Origin: Chitinophagaceae bacterium
Lineage (GTDB): Bacteria > Bacteroidota > Bacteroidia > Chitinophagales > Chitinophagaceae
Assembly: GCA_019638625.1 (NCBI GenBank)
Contig: JAHBTK010000001.1
Span: forward strand, 62,001-126,000
Reading direction: 5' to 3'
Length of the DNA stretch: 64,000 nt
Part shown: one piece after another, positions 35,378 to 44,546 of the stretch
Layout of the letters: every line of letters begins with the position of its first letter
How positions within the stretch are numbered: the stretch's first letter is position 1
Program-made: the position numbers and the translations under genes
The notes under the pieces: generated by a model
The model's input: only the letters and a program-made list of their open reading frames with translations
Told to the model about the DNA's origin: nothing
The model's database searches: none

Positions 35378-35406
35378 AGCGGGCGATGTCAATCCCCGCT
35401 TTTTTA
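35378..35406 (+). terminator. Intrinsic terminator after the LolA-like gene
   Basis: AGCGGG (35378-35383) pairs with CCCGCT (35395-35400), followed directly by TTTTTT. It lies 30 nt after the stop codon. Confidence 0.7.
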
Positions 35407-35616
35407 TGCCGTCTCCGGAGAATTCATCCTTTGTACCGTAACAATCCCCGGCAAAGCGGTTATATATAATGTATAACGGCATCACCAGTCTTTTTATCCG
35501 ATATCTCAAAACCGGGCACGTAGAAATACTCATTTCACCAACAAATAATTACGCTGATTGATCACTTTATATAATATAATTTAACTACAGGCGTTCAAAT
35601 ATAAAATCAACCTCCT

Positions 35617-35958
35617 ATGGTTCACACAAATACAAAAAACGTAGTAGAAATACTACTTAAGACATGGATGATTTGTGAGGCAACCGTTAATCTGCAGGAT
35701 TGCCTGCGCACTGAATCAAAGCAGGTATATCACCAGTTTAAGTCTTGTGCCGGCAGGTGTTTTGATATGGCCAGGGAATTAATGGAAATAGGAAGTCTCA
35801 GCCCGGAAGAAACCGTAGCCTGCCTGGTGGAATGCCAGACCTGCTTAGGCATATGCAAACAATATGAGCATATTCCTGAAATTGCATTCTGTGGCGCTAT
35901 CTGCGAAAACTGTCTTTCTGTATTTGGTCCCACGGTATTATATTCTCAATTAAACTAA
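35617..35958 (+). CDS. Cys-rich four-helix-bundle copper-binding protein
   Basis: This 113-residue protein has no signal peptide and eleven Cys residues at positions 20, 29, 44, 48, 69, 73, 76, 80, 92, 96 and 99, several with CxxxC spacing along predicted helices (CAGRC, CLVECQTCLGIC, CGAICENC). This is the layout of the DUF326/Csp copper-storage proteins, where Cys residues line the core of a four-helix bundle and bind many Cu(I) ions. It probably binds copper in the cytosol. It stands alone, with 268 bp upstream and nearly 200 bp downstream; no copper regulator or exporter is adjacent. Confidence 0.8.
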   Translation: MVHTNTKNVVEILLKTWMICEATVNLQDCLRTESKQVYHQFKSCAGRCFDMARELMEIGSLSPEETVACLVECQTCLGICKQYEHIPEIAFCGAICENCLSVFGPTVLYSQLN

Positions 35959-36151
35959 ACAGGTCACAGCCTCATTGGGTGGCTTTCTGTAGTAACAACG
36001 ATTATCAGGTGTTACGGTCTTCACCGGGCCTGCGTAGCGATCTCCATAAAAGTGTCAGTCCCCTGCCTTCATCATCCACTAGCTTTTTGTACTTTTAATC
36101 CATTCAAAACCCATCGGCAAATGCGCCGAGGGAATAAATTTTTTACAGTAT

Positions 36152-36985
36152 ATGAAATTATTGCTCTCCATTGCCCTCCTGTATGCTTTTCTGCCCTCTT
36201 TTGCCCAGGTAGAATATGCCACAGAGGCGGATATACAGTACTACCCGGCATCTCCGGATTTGACAGATGCCTACAAACCCTCACAATGCCGGCTTGATTT
36301 ATATTACCCGAAAAACACAAAAGGATTTGCCACTATTATCTGGTTTCATGGCGGGGGGATCACCGGCGGTAAAAAAGAAATACCGGAAGCCCTTAAGAAT
36401 AGGGGTTATGCGGTGGCAGGCGTTGGCTACAGGTTGTCTCCAAAAGTGACGGCGCCCGCGTATATTGAAGATGCCGCGGCGGCGGTTGCATGGGTTTTTC
36501 AGCAGATCAAAAAATACGGAGGGTCGGAACAACTGATTTTTGTGTCCGGTCATTCTGCCGGTGCGTATCTCGGCATGATGATCACGCTCGATAAAAAATA
36601 CCTGCAGAAGTATAATATTGACGCCAACGATATTGCCGGTATAATACCTTTCAGCGGTCAGGCTGTTACTCATTTTACCATCCGGCAGGAAAAGGGAATT
36701 GGAAACCTCCAGCCGACAATAGACGCATATGCTCCTTTATTTCATGTAAGAAAGGATGCGCCACCCATGCTGCTGATCACCGGTGACAGGGAAATGGAAA
36801 TATTCGGCAGATACGAAGAAAACGCCTATCTCCACCGGATGATGAAATTGGCGGGGAATACCGGTACCAGGTTATACGAATTGCAGGGATTTGATCATGG
36901 AGGGATGGCGCTCCCGGCTTTTCCCCTGCTGCTGAAAGAAGTAGCGGGGATAATTAAGGAGAGAACCCGTAATAAGCCACAGTAA
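36152..36985 (+). CDS. Secreted alpha/beta-hydrolase (carboxylesterase/BD-FAE-like)
   Basis: This 277-residue protein has a signal peptide ending near SFAQ (residue 19). It has the esterase oxyanion-hole motif HGGG at residues 66-69, the nucleophile elbow GHSAG at 133-137 (Ser135), an Asp in LLITGDREME and the His in GFDHGGMA, completing the triad. YRLSPKVTAPAYIEDAAAAV is typical of the bacterial feruloyl/acetyl esterase and HSL-like groups. It may deacylate sugars or peptides; the substrate is unknown. It precedes the planctomycete-type cytochrome module by 193 bp, with a hairpin between. Confidence 0.83.
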   Translation: MKLLLSIALLYAFLPSFAQVEYATEADIQYYPASPDLTDAYKPSQCRLDLYYPKNTKGFATIIWFHGGGITGGKKEIPEALKNRGYAVAGVGYRLSPKVTAPAYIEDAAAAVAWVFQQIKKYGGSEQLIFVSGHSAGAYLGMMITLDKKYLQKYNIDANDIAGIIPFSGQAVTHFTIRQEKGIGNLQPTIDAYAPLFHVRKDAPPMLLITGDREMEIFGRYEENAYLHRMMKLAGNTGTRLYELQGFDHGGMALPAFPLLLKEVAGIIKERTRNKPQ

Positions 36986-37011
36986 CAGGTTTGGATGAAT
37001 AAGGAGGCGAT

Positions 37012-37033
37012 ATTTTCGGGACTGCCCGAAAAT
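37012..37033 (+). terminator. Stem-loop after the esterase gene, terminator-like
   Basis: ATTTTCGGG (37012-37020) pairs perfectly with CCCGAAAAT (37025-37033) across an ACTG tetraloop, 26 nt after the stop. Only a weak T-rich stretch follows (GGTTAATTTT), so termination is likely but not certain. Confidence 0.5.
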
Positions 37034-37178
37034 GGTTAATTTTAAACCACGGCGATAGTTTGCTCTGACCTGTTTACGACCAATGATTACGGTTGCTATA
37101 AAACAGCCGCAATTGGAAGTTTATGGCAACAGTATCGGGTCAATCCGGTTTGAAGCATCCTTTTAAACTGCTACTTTA

Positions 37179-40100
37179 ATGGTAACAAAACGGATCAGGG
37201 TTGTTTTGTTGGGCACGGTTTTGCTTGCGGCAATACTTTTTATCGGTATATACGGGTTTACCGGAAAACTTTCCCTGCCCGCCAACGTGCAGCAGGCGAT
37301 GGATGCTCTTCCGGAAGAGCTGGATTACAATATTCATGTCAAGAAGATTTTATCAGACAAGTGTTTCAGTTGTCATGGTCCTGACAGTAAGAAACAAAAA
37401 GGCGACCTCCGCCTGGATGTAGCCGAAGTTGCGTATGCAAAAGTTACCGAAAGCGGAAGAAAGGCGATCCGCCCCGGTAATATTGCCGGAAGCGAAGTGG
37501 CTAACAGGATACTAAGCGACGACCCTGAATACAGGATGCCGACTCCTTCATCTCACCTGGCATTGACGGCTGAAGAAAAAGCGGTCATACTAAAATGGAT
37601 AGCGCAGGGCGCCCGTTATAAACCGCACTGGGCTTTCGAAACACCTCAAAAGCCGGCAATCCCCAGGGTTAGGGATGAGCAGTGGAGTAAAAATGAAATA
37701 GACCGTTTTGTATTGGCCAGGCTGGAGAAAGAAAACCTGGAACCTTCACCGGAAGCCGATAAGGAAACTTTAATAAGGAGGGTCAGCTTTGACCTTACGG
37801 GGCTTCCGCCAACCACTGAAGAAATAAATGCGTTCCTTGCCAATACCCGGGCATCCGCCTATGAAGAAATGGTGGACCATTACCTGCAATCTCCCCGTTA
37901 TGGAGAGCGGATGGCTGCTTACTGGCTGGATGTGGCCCGCTTTGCCGATAGCCATGGTTACCTTGATGACAAACACCGTGATGCTTCGCCCTGGCGGGAT
38001 TGGGTGATAGCAGCTTATAATAAGAACCTTCCATACGATCAGTTCATTACCTGGCAGTTGGCAGGCGACCTGTTGCCTGATGCTACCAAAGAACAGATAC
38101 TGGCAACAGGCTTTAACCGCAATCAGAAACAGAATACCGAAGCGGGCATTATTTCTGAAGAATTCCGTGTAGAGTACAATGTAGACCGGACCAATACATT
38201 GGGTACCGGTATCCTCGGGCTTACGCTGAGTTGTGCCAAATGCCATGATCATAAATATGACCCTGTCAGCCAGAAAGAGTATTACTCGCTCTATGCTTTT
38301 TTCAACAGCACATTCGAGTTGGGCAGTTCCAACTATGGCAATTATCATAATATGGTACCGGGGCCTACGCTTTTATTATCTTCCGACGACCAGGACAGGA
38401 CGATAGACAGCCTTCATTCGGTGATCAGGTTCCTGGAACGGCAACAAAAACCGGCTGAAGTGGAGGTTCCTGCTGAGGAACTGGCGAGGAAAATAGTCGC
38501 TCATTTATCTTTTGATAAAACAGAGACCTTAACAACAGGAACCGGTAAGGAGCAAGCAACGGGTCCGGTGTTTCGCAACCATATACAACCTGCTTTTTCT
38601 GCCCGCAGCCGCAGTGAAAGATCGGGAAAAGGTGTATCAGGCAATTCCCTGTTGCTGGAGGAAGAAACAAGGGTGAATTTCAGTCCCTATGGATTAGGGT
38701 ATTTCGAAAGATATGAGCCGTTTGCAATCAGCATATGGGTGAAAGCCCCCGAAACCTACGAAGAGTCTGCGATACTCCATCACAGCGATTCCCGACGTTA
38801 CGGCTTCCAGGGATACGACCTGCTGCTGAAAGACAACCAGTTGAATTTCCGGCTGATGCACGCGTTCCCCCATGATGCCATCAGTGTCATCAGTCAGCAG
38901 CGGCTGGAACTGGATAAATGGCATCATATAGCGGTGAGTTATGATGGTAGCAGCAGGGCTTCCGGTGTTAGTATATTTATAGACGGCAAGGAGGTACCCG
39001 TTACCGTAGAATACGATGATCTCAAAAAGAATACCCGCTCCTTTCCGGATATCCATAAAACATCAGCGTTAACGGGGCTTAGTTTTGGTGCAAGGGTGCT
39101 GGAGAAAACGATGAAAAACGCGGAGCTGGATGAGTTTTACCTGTTTGACAATACAATCGGTTCAAAAGAAGCCGATTGGTTATTCCGGCAAAAGGCGCCC
39201 GGTTTTCCTGCTGCGGCGCGAAAGATAAGCCGGCAGCCTGATAGCCTGATGCGTACCCGGATGCAGTTGGCGGCAGTGTACGACTCCATCCGCGAAGTGA
39301 TGGTGATGGGCGACCTGCCGGAACCACGGACCACTCATGTGCTGCTGCGAGGCATGTACGACAGTTATGGTGAAGAGGTGGAACCAGGTACGCCGGCCGC
39401 TGTACTGGCGTTCCCGGACAGCCTGCCCCGGAACAGGCTGGGGTTGGCAAAATGGCTGTTCCTTCCCGGTCATCCGCTTACTTCCCGTATTGCGGTTAAC
39501 CATGCATGGGAGATGTATTTCGGTCGCGGACTGGTGAAAACCTCTGATGATTTTGGCAACCAGGGCGACATGCCTTCTCATCCCGAACTAATGGATTACC
39601 TGGCAGTGAAGTTTCGCGAAGAAGGCTGGAACCTGAAGCAGCTCCAGAAATTTATTTTGATGAGCGCTACTTACCGGCAGCAATCGATCGTACGCCCCGA
39701 ATTGCTGGAGCGCGACCCGGACAATAGTTTGCTGGCAAGAAGCTCCCGGTACCGTATGCCTGCGGAAATGATCCGCGACCAGGCATTGGCGATCAGCGGG
39801 CTGTTATCTTCTAAAATCGGGGGACCCAGCGTGTATCCCTATCAGCCGCCCGGCCTGTGGGAAGCATTGAGCGATAAATCCTGGCGGTATATATATACGT
39901 TGTCAGAAGGGGAAGATCTGTTTCGCAGAAGTATCTATACCGTTGTAAAGCGGTCGAGCCCACCGCCCTATATGCTGATATTTGATGCCCCGGACCGGAA
40001 CTTTTGTACTGTGAAAAGACCGGTATCCAGTTCGCCGTTGCAGGCATTGGCATTGATGAATGATCCTACTTTTATTGAAGCATCGAAGTTTATAGCCACC

Positions 40101-40388
40101 CGGATGTTGCAGGAAGGTGGCAGTGAAAACAATGAGCAGTTGGCATATGGCTTCAGGCTGGTGACGGGAAGAATGCCCGACGACAGGGAGAAAGCATTGC
40201 TTGATAGAATGTTTGCGGAGGAGATTTCTTTGTATAAAAAACAGCCGGAGAAGGCAAAGAAAATATTATCGGTAGGTAATGCAAAAATGAAGGTGGCAGT
40301 TTCCGGGGAAAACCTTGTGAAGACGGCTGCCTATACCAGTGTAGCTATGGCTTTGCTGAATACGGATGAGTTTGTGACCCGGAAATAG
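37179..40388 (+). CDS. PSCyt1-DUF1549-LamG-DUF1553 planctomycete-type cytochrome protein
   Basis: This 1069-residue exported protein has an N-terminal membrane anchor (VVLLGTVLLAAILFIGIY), a cytochrome c-like PSCyt1 domain with CFSCH (about residues 62-66) and GPDSKKQKGDLRLD, a DUF1549 domain with IDRFVLARLEKENLEPSPEA, DLTGLPPT and the diagnostic CAKCHDHKYDP, a LamG/concanavalin-like sandwich at about 430-650 (WHHIAVSYDGS, IFIDGKEVPV), and a DUF1553 domain from about 740 with HPLTSRIAVNHAWEMYFGRG and FGNQGDMPSHPELMDYLA. The family is abundant in Planctomycetes, and its reaction is not established, though envelope electron transfer linked to sugar metabolism is suspected. It is followed after 50 nt by a DUF1501 gene, its usual partner. 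Confidence 0.9.
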   Translation: MVTKRIRVVLLGTVLLAAILFIGIYGFTGKLSLPANVQQAMDALPEELDYNIHVKKILSDKCFSCHGPDSKKQKGDLRLDVAEVAYAKVTESGRKAIRPGNIAGSEVANRILSDDPEYRMPTPSSHLALTAEEKAVILKWIAQGARYKPHWAFETPQKPAIPRVRDEQWSKNEIDRFVLARLEKENLEPSPEADKETLIRRVSFDLTGLPPTTEEINAFLANTRASAYEEMVDHYLQSPRYGERMAAYWLDVARFADSHGYLDDKHRDASPWRDWVIAAYNKNLPYDQFITWQLAGDLLPDATKEQILATGFNRNQKQNTEAGIISEEFRVEYNVDRTNTLGTGILGLTLSCAKCHDHKYDPVSQKEYYSLYAFFNSTFELGSSNYGNYHNMVPGPTLLLSSDDQDRTIDSLHSVIRFLERQQKPAEVEVPAEELARKIVAHLSFDKTETLTTGTGKEQATGPVFRNHIQPAFSARSRSERSGKGVSGNSLLLEEETRVNFSPYGLGYFERYEPFAISIWVKAPETYEESAILHHSDSRRYGFQGYDLLLKDNQLNFRLMHAFPHDAISVISQQRLELDKWHHIAVSYDGSSRASGVSIFIDGKEVPVTVEYDDLKKNTRSFPDIHKTSALTGLSFGARVLEKTMKNAELDEFYLFDNTIGSKEADWLFRQKAPGFPAAARKISRQPDSLMRTRMQLAAVYDSIREVMVMGDLPEPRTTHVLLRGMYDSYGEEVEPGTPAAVLAFPDSLPRNRLGLAKWLFLPGHPLTSRIAVNHAWEMYFGRGLVKTSDDFGNQGDMPSHPELMDYLAVKFREEGWNLKQLQKFILMSATYRQQSIVRPELLERDPDNSLLARSSRYRMPAEMIRDQALAISGLLSSKIGGPSVYPYQPPGLWEALSDKSWRYIYTLSEGEDLFRRSIYTVVKRSSPPPYMLIFDAPDRNFCTVKRPVSSSPLQALALMNDPTFIEASKFIATRMLQEGGSENNEQLAYGFRLVTGRMPDDREKALLDRMFAEEISLYKKQPEKAKKILSVGNAKMKVAVSGENLVKTAAYTSVAMALLNTDEFVTRK

Positions 40389-40438
40389 TGATGGTCTTTG
40401 TTAAAAATGTATTTTGAATAATTATCATTCCGGACGAT

Positions 40439-41908
40439 ATGAATGACATTGAAAAAATATTGAACAACCAGGCAAGGCGTGATTTCCTGAGAGGCTCCGT
40501 ATTGGGGCTGGGAAGCGTTGCGTTGGGCTCGCTGCTGGGCTGCGGCCGGTCGAAATCGCCGGTAGAGAGGGCAGGCATCGCCTTGATGGAAGAAGAAAAC
40601 AAACCACTGATCAATCCTCATTTTGTGCCGAGGGCAAAACGGGTCATTTATCTTTTCCAGAGCGGTGGTCCCTCTCAAATGGAGTTGTTTGATTATAAGC
40701 CCAAATTGTATGAAATGCACGGTCAGGAGATCCCGCCCAGTGTGATAGGAGGGGGGCGTGTATCGGGAATGGTCTCCAATCAAAACAGCTTTCCGCTGGC
40801 AGCGCCGATGACGGAGTTTAAGCAGTATGGGGCCGGTGGCGCATATTTCAGCGATCTCATTCCGCATACCGCCGGCATTGCCGATGATATCTGTGTAGTG
40901 CGCAGCATGTTTACCGAGCAGATCAATCATGAGCCTGCCGTCATTTTTACCCAAACCGGCAACCAGTTGAGCGGGCGACCCAGCATTGGTTCCTGGATCA
41001 GCTATGGATTGGGTAGCCTCAATCAGAACCTGCCTTCTTTTGTAGTGTTGTTATCGCAGGGAGGAGGTGATCAGCCGATCAGCAACCTGGCCTGGAGTAA
41101 CGGGTTCCTGCCATCTCACCACCAGGGCGTACAGTTCATGTCCGGTAAAGACCCGGTACTGTATCTTTCCTCGCCGGATGGTGTGGACAGGATGGATCGT
41201 CGCCGGGCATTGAATTTTATAAAAGAATTTAACCTTTTGCAGAAGGATAAATGGCAGGACCCGGAGATAGACAGCCGGCTGAACCAGTATGAAATGGCTT
41301 ATCGTATGCAGATGGCGGTGCCGGAGATAACCGATCTCAGCAACGAACCGCAGCATATACTGGATATGTACGGACCGGATGTAAAAGTGCCCGGGACTTA
41401 TGCTTATAATTGCCTGCTGGCAAGGAGACTGGCTGAAAAAGATGTCCGTTTTATCCAGTTATATCATTTGGGTTGGGATCATCATGGCAAAATTACCAGT
41501 GGCATCACAAGGGCCACCCGGCAAACAGACCAGCCCTCCGCTGCGTTGGTGAAAGATCTGAAACAGAGAGGGCTGCTGGATGACACGCTGGTGATATGGG
41601 GCGGCGAATTTGGAAGGACGAGCTTCAGCCAGGGAAAACTTACCCGGGAAGATTTCGGACGCGATCACCTGCCAAATGCTTATAGTATATGGATGGCGGG
41701 CGGCGGTATCCGCCCGGGTATACAATACGGCGAAACGGATGATTTTGCACACAACGTAGTGGGCAATAAAGTGCATGTTCACGATTTCCAGGCTACCTTG
41801 TTGTATTTGCTGGGCATCGACCACGAACAGTTTACTTACAAAAGCCAGGGCCGGCGTTACCGTTTGACAGACGTTTCCGGTGACGTGGTGAAGAGTATTA
41901 TTGCCTGA
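40439..41908 (+). CDS. DUF1501 family sulfatase-like protein, Tat-type signal
   Basis: This 489-residue protein starts with a twin-arginine signal: RRDFLRGS at residues 13-20 followed by a hydrophobic stretch, and a Cys at 35 in LLGC that could be lipidated. The body has the alkaline-phosphatase-superfamily features of DUF1501: RVIYLFQSGGPSQMELFDYKP, SDLIPHTAGIADDICVVRSM, NHEPAVIFTQTG, RPSIGSWISYGLG, LYHLGWDHHGK, and VIWGGEFGRTSF with RDHLPNAYSIWMAGGG. Metal ligands are plausible, but the family activity is not established. It is encoded next to DUF1553 proteins in most genomes, as here, implying that the pair acts together in the periplasm. Confidence 0.9.
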   Translation: MNDIEKILNNQARRDFLRGSVLGLGSVALGSLLGCGRSKSPVERAGIALMEEENKPLINPHFVPRAKRVIYLFQSGGPSQMELFDYKPKLYEMHGQEIPPSVIGGGRVSGMVSNQNSFPLAAPMTEFKQYGAGGAYFSDLIPHTAGIADDICVVRSMFTEQINHEPAVIFTQTGNQLSGRPSIGSWISYGLGSLNQNLPSFVVLLSQGGGDQPISNLAWSNGFLPSHHQGVQFMSGKDPVLYLSSPDGVDRMDRRRALNFIKEFNLLQKDKWQDPEIDSRLNQYEMAYRMQMAVPEITDLSNEPQHILDMYGPDVKVPGTYAYNCLLARRLAEKDVRFIQLYHLGWDHHGKITSGITRATRQTDQPSAALVKDLKQRGLLDDTLVIWGGEFGRTSFSQGKLTREDFGRDHLPNAYSIWMAGGGIRPGIQYGETDDFAHNVVGNKVHVHDFQATLLYLLGIDHEQFTYKSQGRRYRLTDVSGDVVKSIIA

Positions 41909-41964
41909 TCGCTGATAGCCGGACATATAGCTGCTATACTTTCAATCCGAACAACCGATAGAAA

Positions 41965-43350
41965 ATGATATTGCTTGACAGTGCAGACCGATGGTTTATT
42001 TTTTTTGGACATCTCCATCCGCTAATAGTTCACCTGCCTGTAGGCATTTTATTGCTTGTTTTTGTACTGGAATGGGGACTCCCCAAAAGAAAGCGACAGT
42101 TGTTGCATGAAGCTATTGTATTTATGCTGGGACTGGGTTTTATCACTGCCGTATTTTCCTGTGTAGCCGGCTGGTTACTGGGTATGCAGGGACAATATGA
42201 TGCAACAACACTGAACCTGCACCGGTGGATAGGAGTAGCCGTCGCCGTGATTTCGGGGCTTTGCTGGTGGCTCAAGAAGAAGGCGGTATTCCAACCCCGG
42301 GCCGTAACATACTACACTGTTTTTTTAATATTGCTCTGTACCTCTCTTTTATTAACAGGCCATTTTGGCGGAACCATGACGCACGGCGAAGATTACCTGA
42401 CCGGTATATGGGGTGAAGAAAAAGAAGACCCCGTATGGGCAGCCGGACCGATCGAAAATGTTGACGAAGCATCGGTCTATTCCGATCTTGTTCAGCGGGT
42501 GTTTCATGAAAAATGTTACAGTTGCCATAGTGCAAAAAAGGTAAAGGGTGGTTTACGCGTTGATGAAGAGAAGCGGTTGTTTAAAGGAGGAAAACATGGT
42601 ATCGTCATCAAACCCGGTAGTCCTAAGGAAAGTGAATTGCTCATCAGGATACTGCTGCCGGAAGACGATGACAAACGGATGCCGCCAAAAAAGGAAAAAG
42701 CATTGACCAGGGAAGAAATAGCTTTATTACAATGGTGGATACAGAACGGAGCCGATACCCGGAAACGGGTAAACGAGTTTCCGTCCTCTGCGGACATATT
42801 GCCCCTGCTGGCCTCGTTTGGTACTGCTGCAGGGGCGGCAGATGATATTACGCCTGTGTCTGCTGTATTCAGTAAAGAATTGGCTCCTGCTGATCGGGAG
42901 GTGGTCGATTCCCTGAAAAGGCTGGGCGTATTGGTTTCCAGTGTAACCAAAGGCAGCAACCTGCTGGAAATAAGCTGCGTTAACTACAGCGCATTGGGTG
43001 ATGCTCAAATGCCCCAGTTGTTGAGAATAGCCGACAATATTGTTTCGTTGAAAATGGACAATACCTCCATTACGGATGCAGCCCTGAAGGATATATCGAA
43101 GCTGCAAAACCTGGTGCGGCTCAATCTTGCTCAAACCAATATCACCAGTGAAGGCGTAACCGGGTTGTTGTCGCTTACAAACCTTGAATACCTGAATATA
43201 ACAGCCACTAAAGTAACCGATGAGGGACTTAAAGCGTTGATCGCGTTACCTTCCATTAAACACATATATTGCTGGCGCTCCGGCGTAACATTGCAGGGGG
43301 TGGAGGCAGCAAATGCAATCAAACAGGTTGTTATTGCGGAAACCCGCTGA
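41965..43350 (+). CDS. DUF2231-type membrane cytochrome c with C-terminal leucine-rich repeats
   Basis: This 461-residue protein has four membrane helices in residues 10-135 (DUF2231-like, with conserved His in HLHPLIVHLP near the first helix), then a PSCyt1-type cytochrome c with CYSCH at residues 184-188, GGLRVDEEKRLFKGGKHG, and MPPKKEKALTREEIALLQWW. The final 140 residues form leucine-rich repeats (VSLKMDNTSITDAALKDISK, LVRLNLAQTNITSEGVTGLL, LEYLNITATKVTDEGLKALI). It could pass electrons between the membrane and the periplasmic DUF1553 protein, with the repeats as a docking surface. It is the third gene of the module, 56 nt after the DUF1501 gene. Confidence 0.85.
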   Translation: MILLDSADRWFIFFGHLHPLIVHLPVGILLLVFVLEWGLPKRKRQLLHEAIVFMLGLGFITAVFSCVAGWLLGMQGQYDATTLNLHRWIGVAVAVISGLCWWLKKKAVFQPRAVTYYTVFLILLCTSLLLTGHFGGTMTHGEDYLTGIWGEEKEDPVWAAGPIENVDEASVYSDLVQRVFHEKCYSCHSAKKVKGGLRVDEEKRLFKGGKHGIVIKPGSPKESELLIRILLPEDDDKRMPPKKEKALTREEIALLQWWIQNGADTRKRVNEFPSSADILPLLASFGTAAGAADDITPVSAVFSKELAPADREVVDSLKRLGVLVSSVTKGSNLLEISCVNYSALGDAQMPQLLRIADNIVSLKMDNTSITDAALKDISKLQNLVRLNLAQTNITSEGVTGLLSLTNLEYLNITATKVTDEGLKALIALPSIKHIYCWRSGVTLQGVEAANAIKQVVIAETR

Positions 43351-43401
43351 AACAACAACTTTATAAACGCAAATTTTGCAGTTTACCGCAAAATCCTGGA
43401 T

Positions 43402-43432
43402 AAAAAAAACCTCTGCACATATGTGCAAAGGT
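43402..43432 (-). terminator. Intrinsic terminator of the esterase-like lipoprotein gene (minus strand)
   Basis: On the minus strand ACCT(t)TGCACAT pairs with ATGTGCA(g)AGGT, one mismatch, and is followed by a run of eight T. It begins 25 nt after the stop codon at 43457. On the plus strand it also lies behind the cytochrome-LRR gene, but without a T-run. Confidence 0.7.
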
Positions 43433-43456
43433 TGGACGGGGGTTATAGCTCGACAC

Positions 43457-44287
43457 TTATTTTTTGAACTGGAGCATCCATTCGTAAACATTCATTCCGT
43501 TTTCTTTTAATGACGGGGCACTGGCCTTGGTCCATGAATCATGACCGCCGGTGGCCCAAACGGTTGATTTGGCAGCCACTACCGGAGACTGACCATTAAT
43601 AAAAGAAATAAAATCTTGTGTAACCGATACATCTACTGTTTTATCATCGGCATTGTGAAATGCCCACACCGCCACTTTGTTGCCGGCTATCGACTTGCCT
43701 TTTGCGTCGGTAGCGTTAGTGGCGCCGCAAATCGGGACTACCGCGGCTATCCTGTTACCATATTTTACGGCCGCATTCCAGGTGGTGCCCCCACCCATAC
43801 TCAGCCCAATTACGTAAACCCGTGATTCATCTACCCGCAGATTTTCAACCGCATAGTCTATCATTACGTTTACATCTTCCTGCGATGAATTGGAAATGGT
43901 TTGCGGTGATAAAACGATAAATGAAAAATCCTGTCCATTGGTTTTGAAGCTGGCAGGAAATTTCTTTTCATTGATCAGCTTAGGTACTGAATTTTTTAAT
44001 ACCAGGCTTAGTTTATCGCCACCGGTACCTTTTTCCCCCATGCCATGCATAAAAATTAACAAGGGATATTTTTTGCTGGTGGAATCATATCTTGCCGGGA
44101 GCGATTGATAAAAACCGGGAATATTGTCAGAGATTTTTTTATGGACGGCTTTCTGCACCGGTGGAGCTGTTTCCACTATATCCAGGTCTGGTCGTCCGCC
44201 GTCGGGGGACGCATCCTCTTTTTTACAGGAGGTGATCATAGCGGGAATCAAGGCTATTACTAGCAGCTTGCTGATGCCGGTCTTCAT
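43457..44287 (-). CDS. Lipoprotein alpha/beta-hydrolase, esterase/peptidase-like
   Basis: This 276-residue protein has a lipobox at Cys21 (AMITSC) and an alpha/beta-hydrolase domain: KYPLLIFMHGMGEKGTGG with the oxyanion region, SFIVLSPQT, the nucleophile elbow GLSMGGG, and a late Asp and His in NADDKTVDV and GHDSWTK. It ends NVYEWMLQFKK. It closely parallels the N-terminal domain of the 1400-residue PKD protein in this window (SFIVISPQY, GLSMGGG, NIYEWLLQYKR), so the two are paralogues. Family members include feruloyl/acetyl esterases and PHB-depolymerase-like enzymes; no substrate can be named. Confidence 0.82.
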   Translation of the reverse strand: MKTGISKLLVIALIPAMITSCKKEDASPDGGRPDLDIVETAPPVQKAVHKKISDNIPGFYQSLPARYDSTSKKYPLLIFMHGMGEKGTGGDKLSLVLKNSVPKLINEKKFPASFKTNGQDFSFIVLSPQTISNSSQEDVNVMIDYAVENLRVDESRVYVIGLSMGGGTTWNAAVKYGNRIAAVVPICGATNATDAKGKSIAGNKVAVWAFHNADDKTVDVSVTQDFISFINGQSPVVAAKSTVWATGGHDSWTKASAPSLKENGMNVYEWMLQFKK

Positions 44288-44546
44288 TGGTACGGATTCT
44301 TTGATGAACCATTAAAACGTTTCATCAAAATGAATCTGATGCTGCAGCGGCTACCAAATGTTTATTTACGATAGTTATTGTGTTGCCCTCCCGGCTTTTC
44401 GATGGTGGTGGGCTTTTTCCCGCAAACCGGGTACGGGCTTGACAGGGTTTGGGTAGCGGGATTTGATTTAGGATAAATCTGCTGCCTTAAGACAACAGGT
44501 AACCTGCCGTTTGTGGAAACCAGCGGTGGCGGTCCTGCACCCCATC

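Noticed and set aside
36052..36297. Plus-strand frame overlapping the start of the secreted esterase
   Set aside because: It runs across the promoter region into the esterase in another frame, and the esterase has a full family match.
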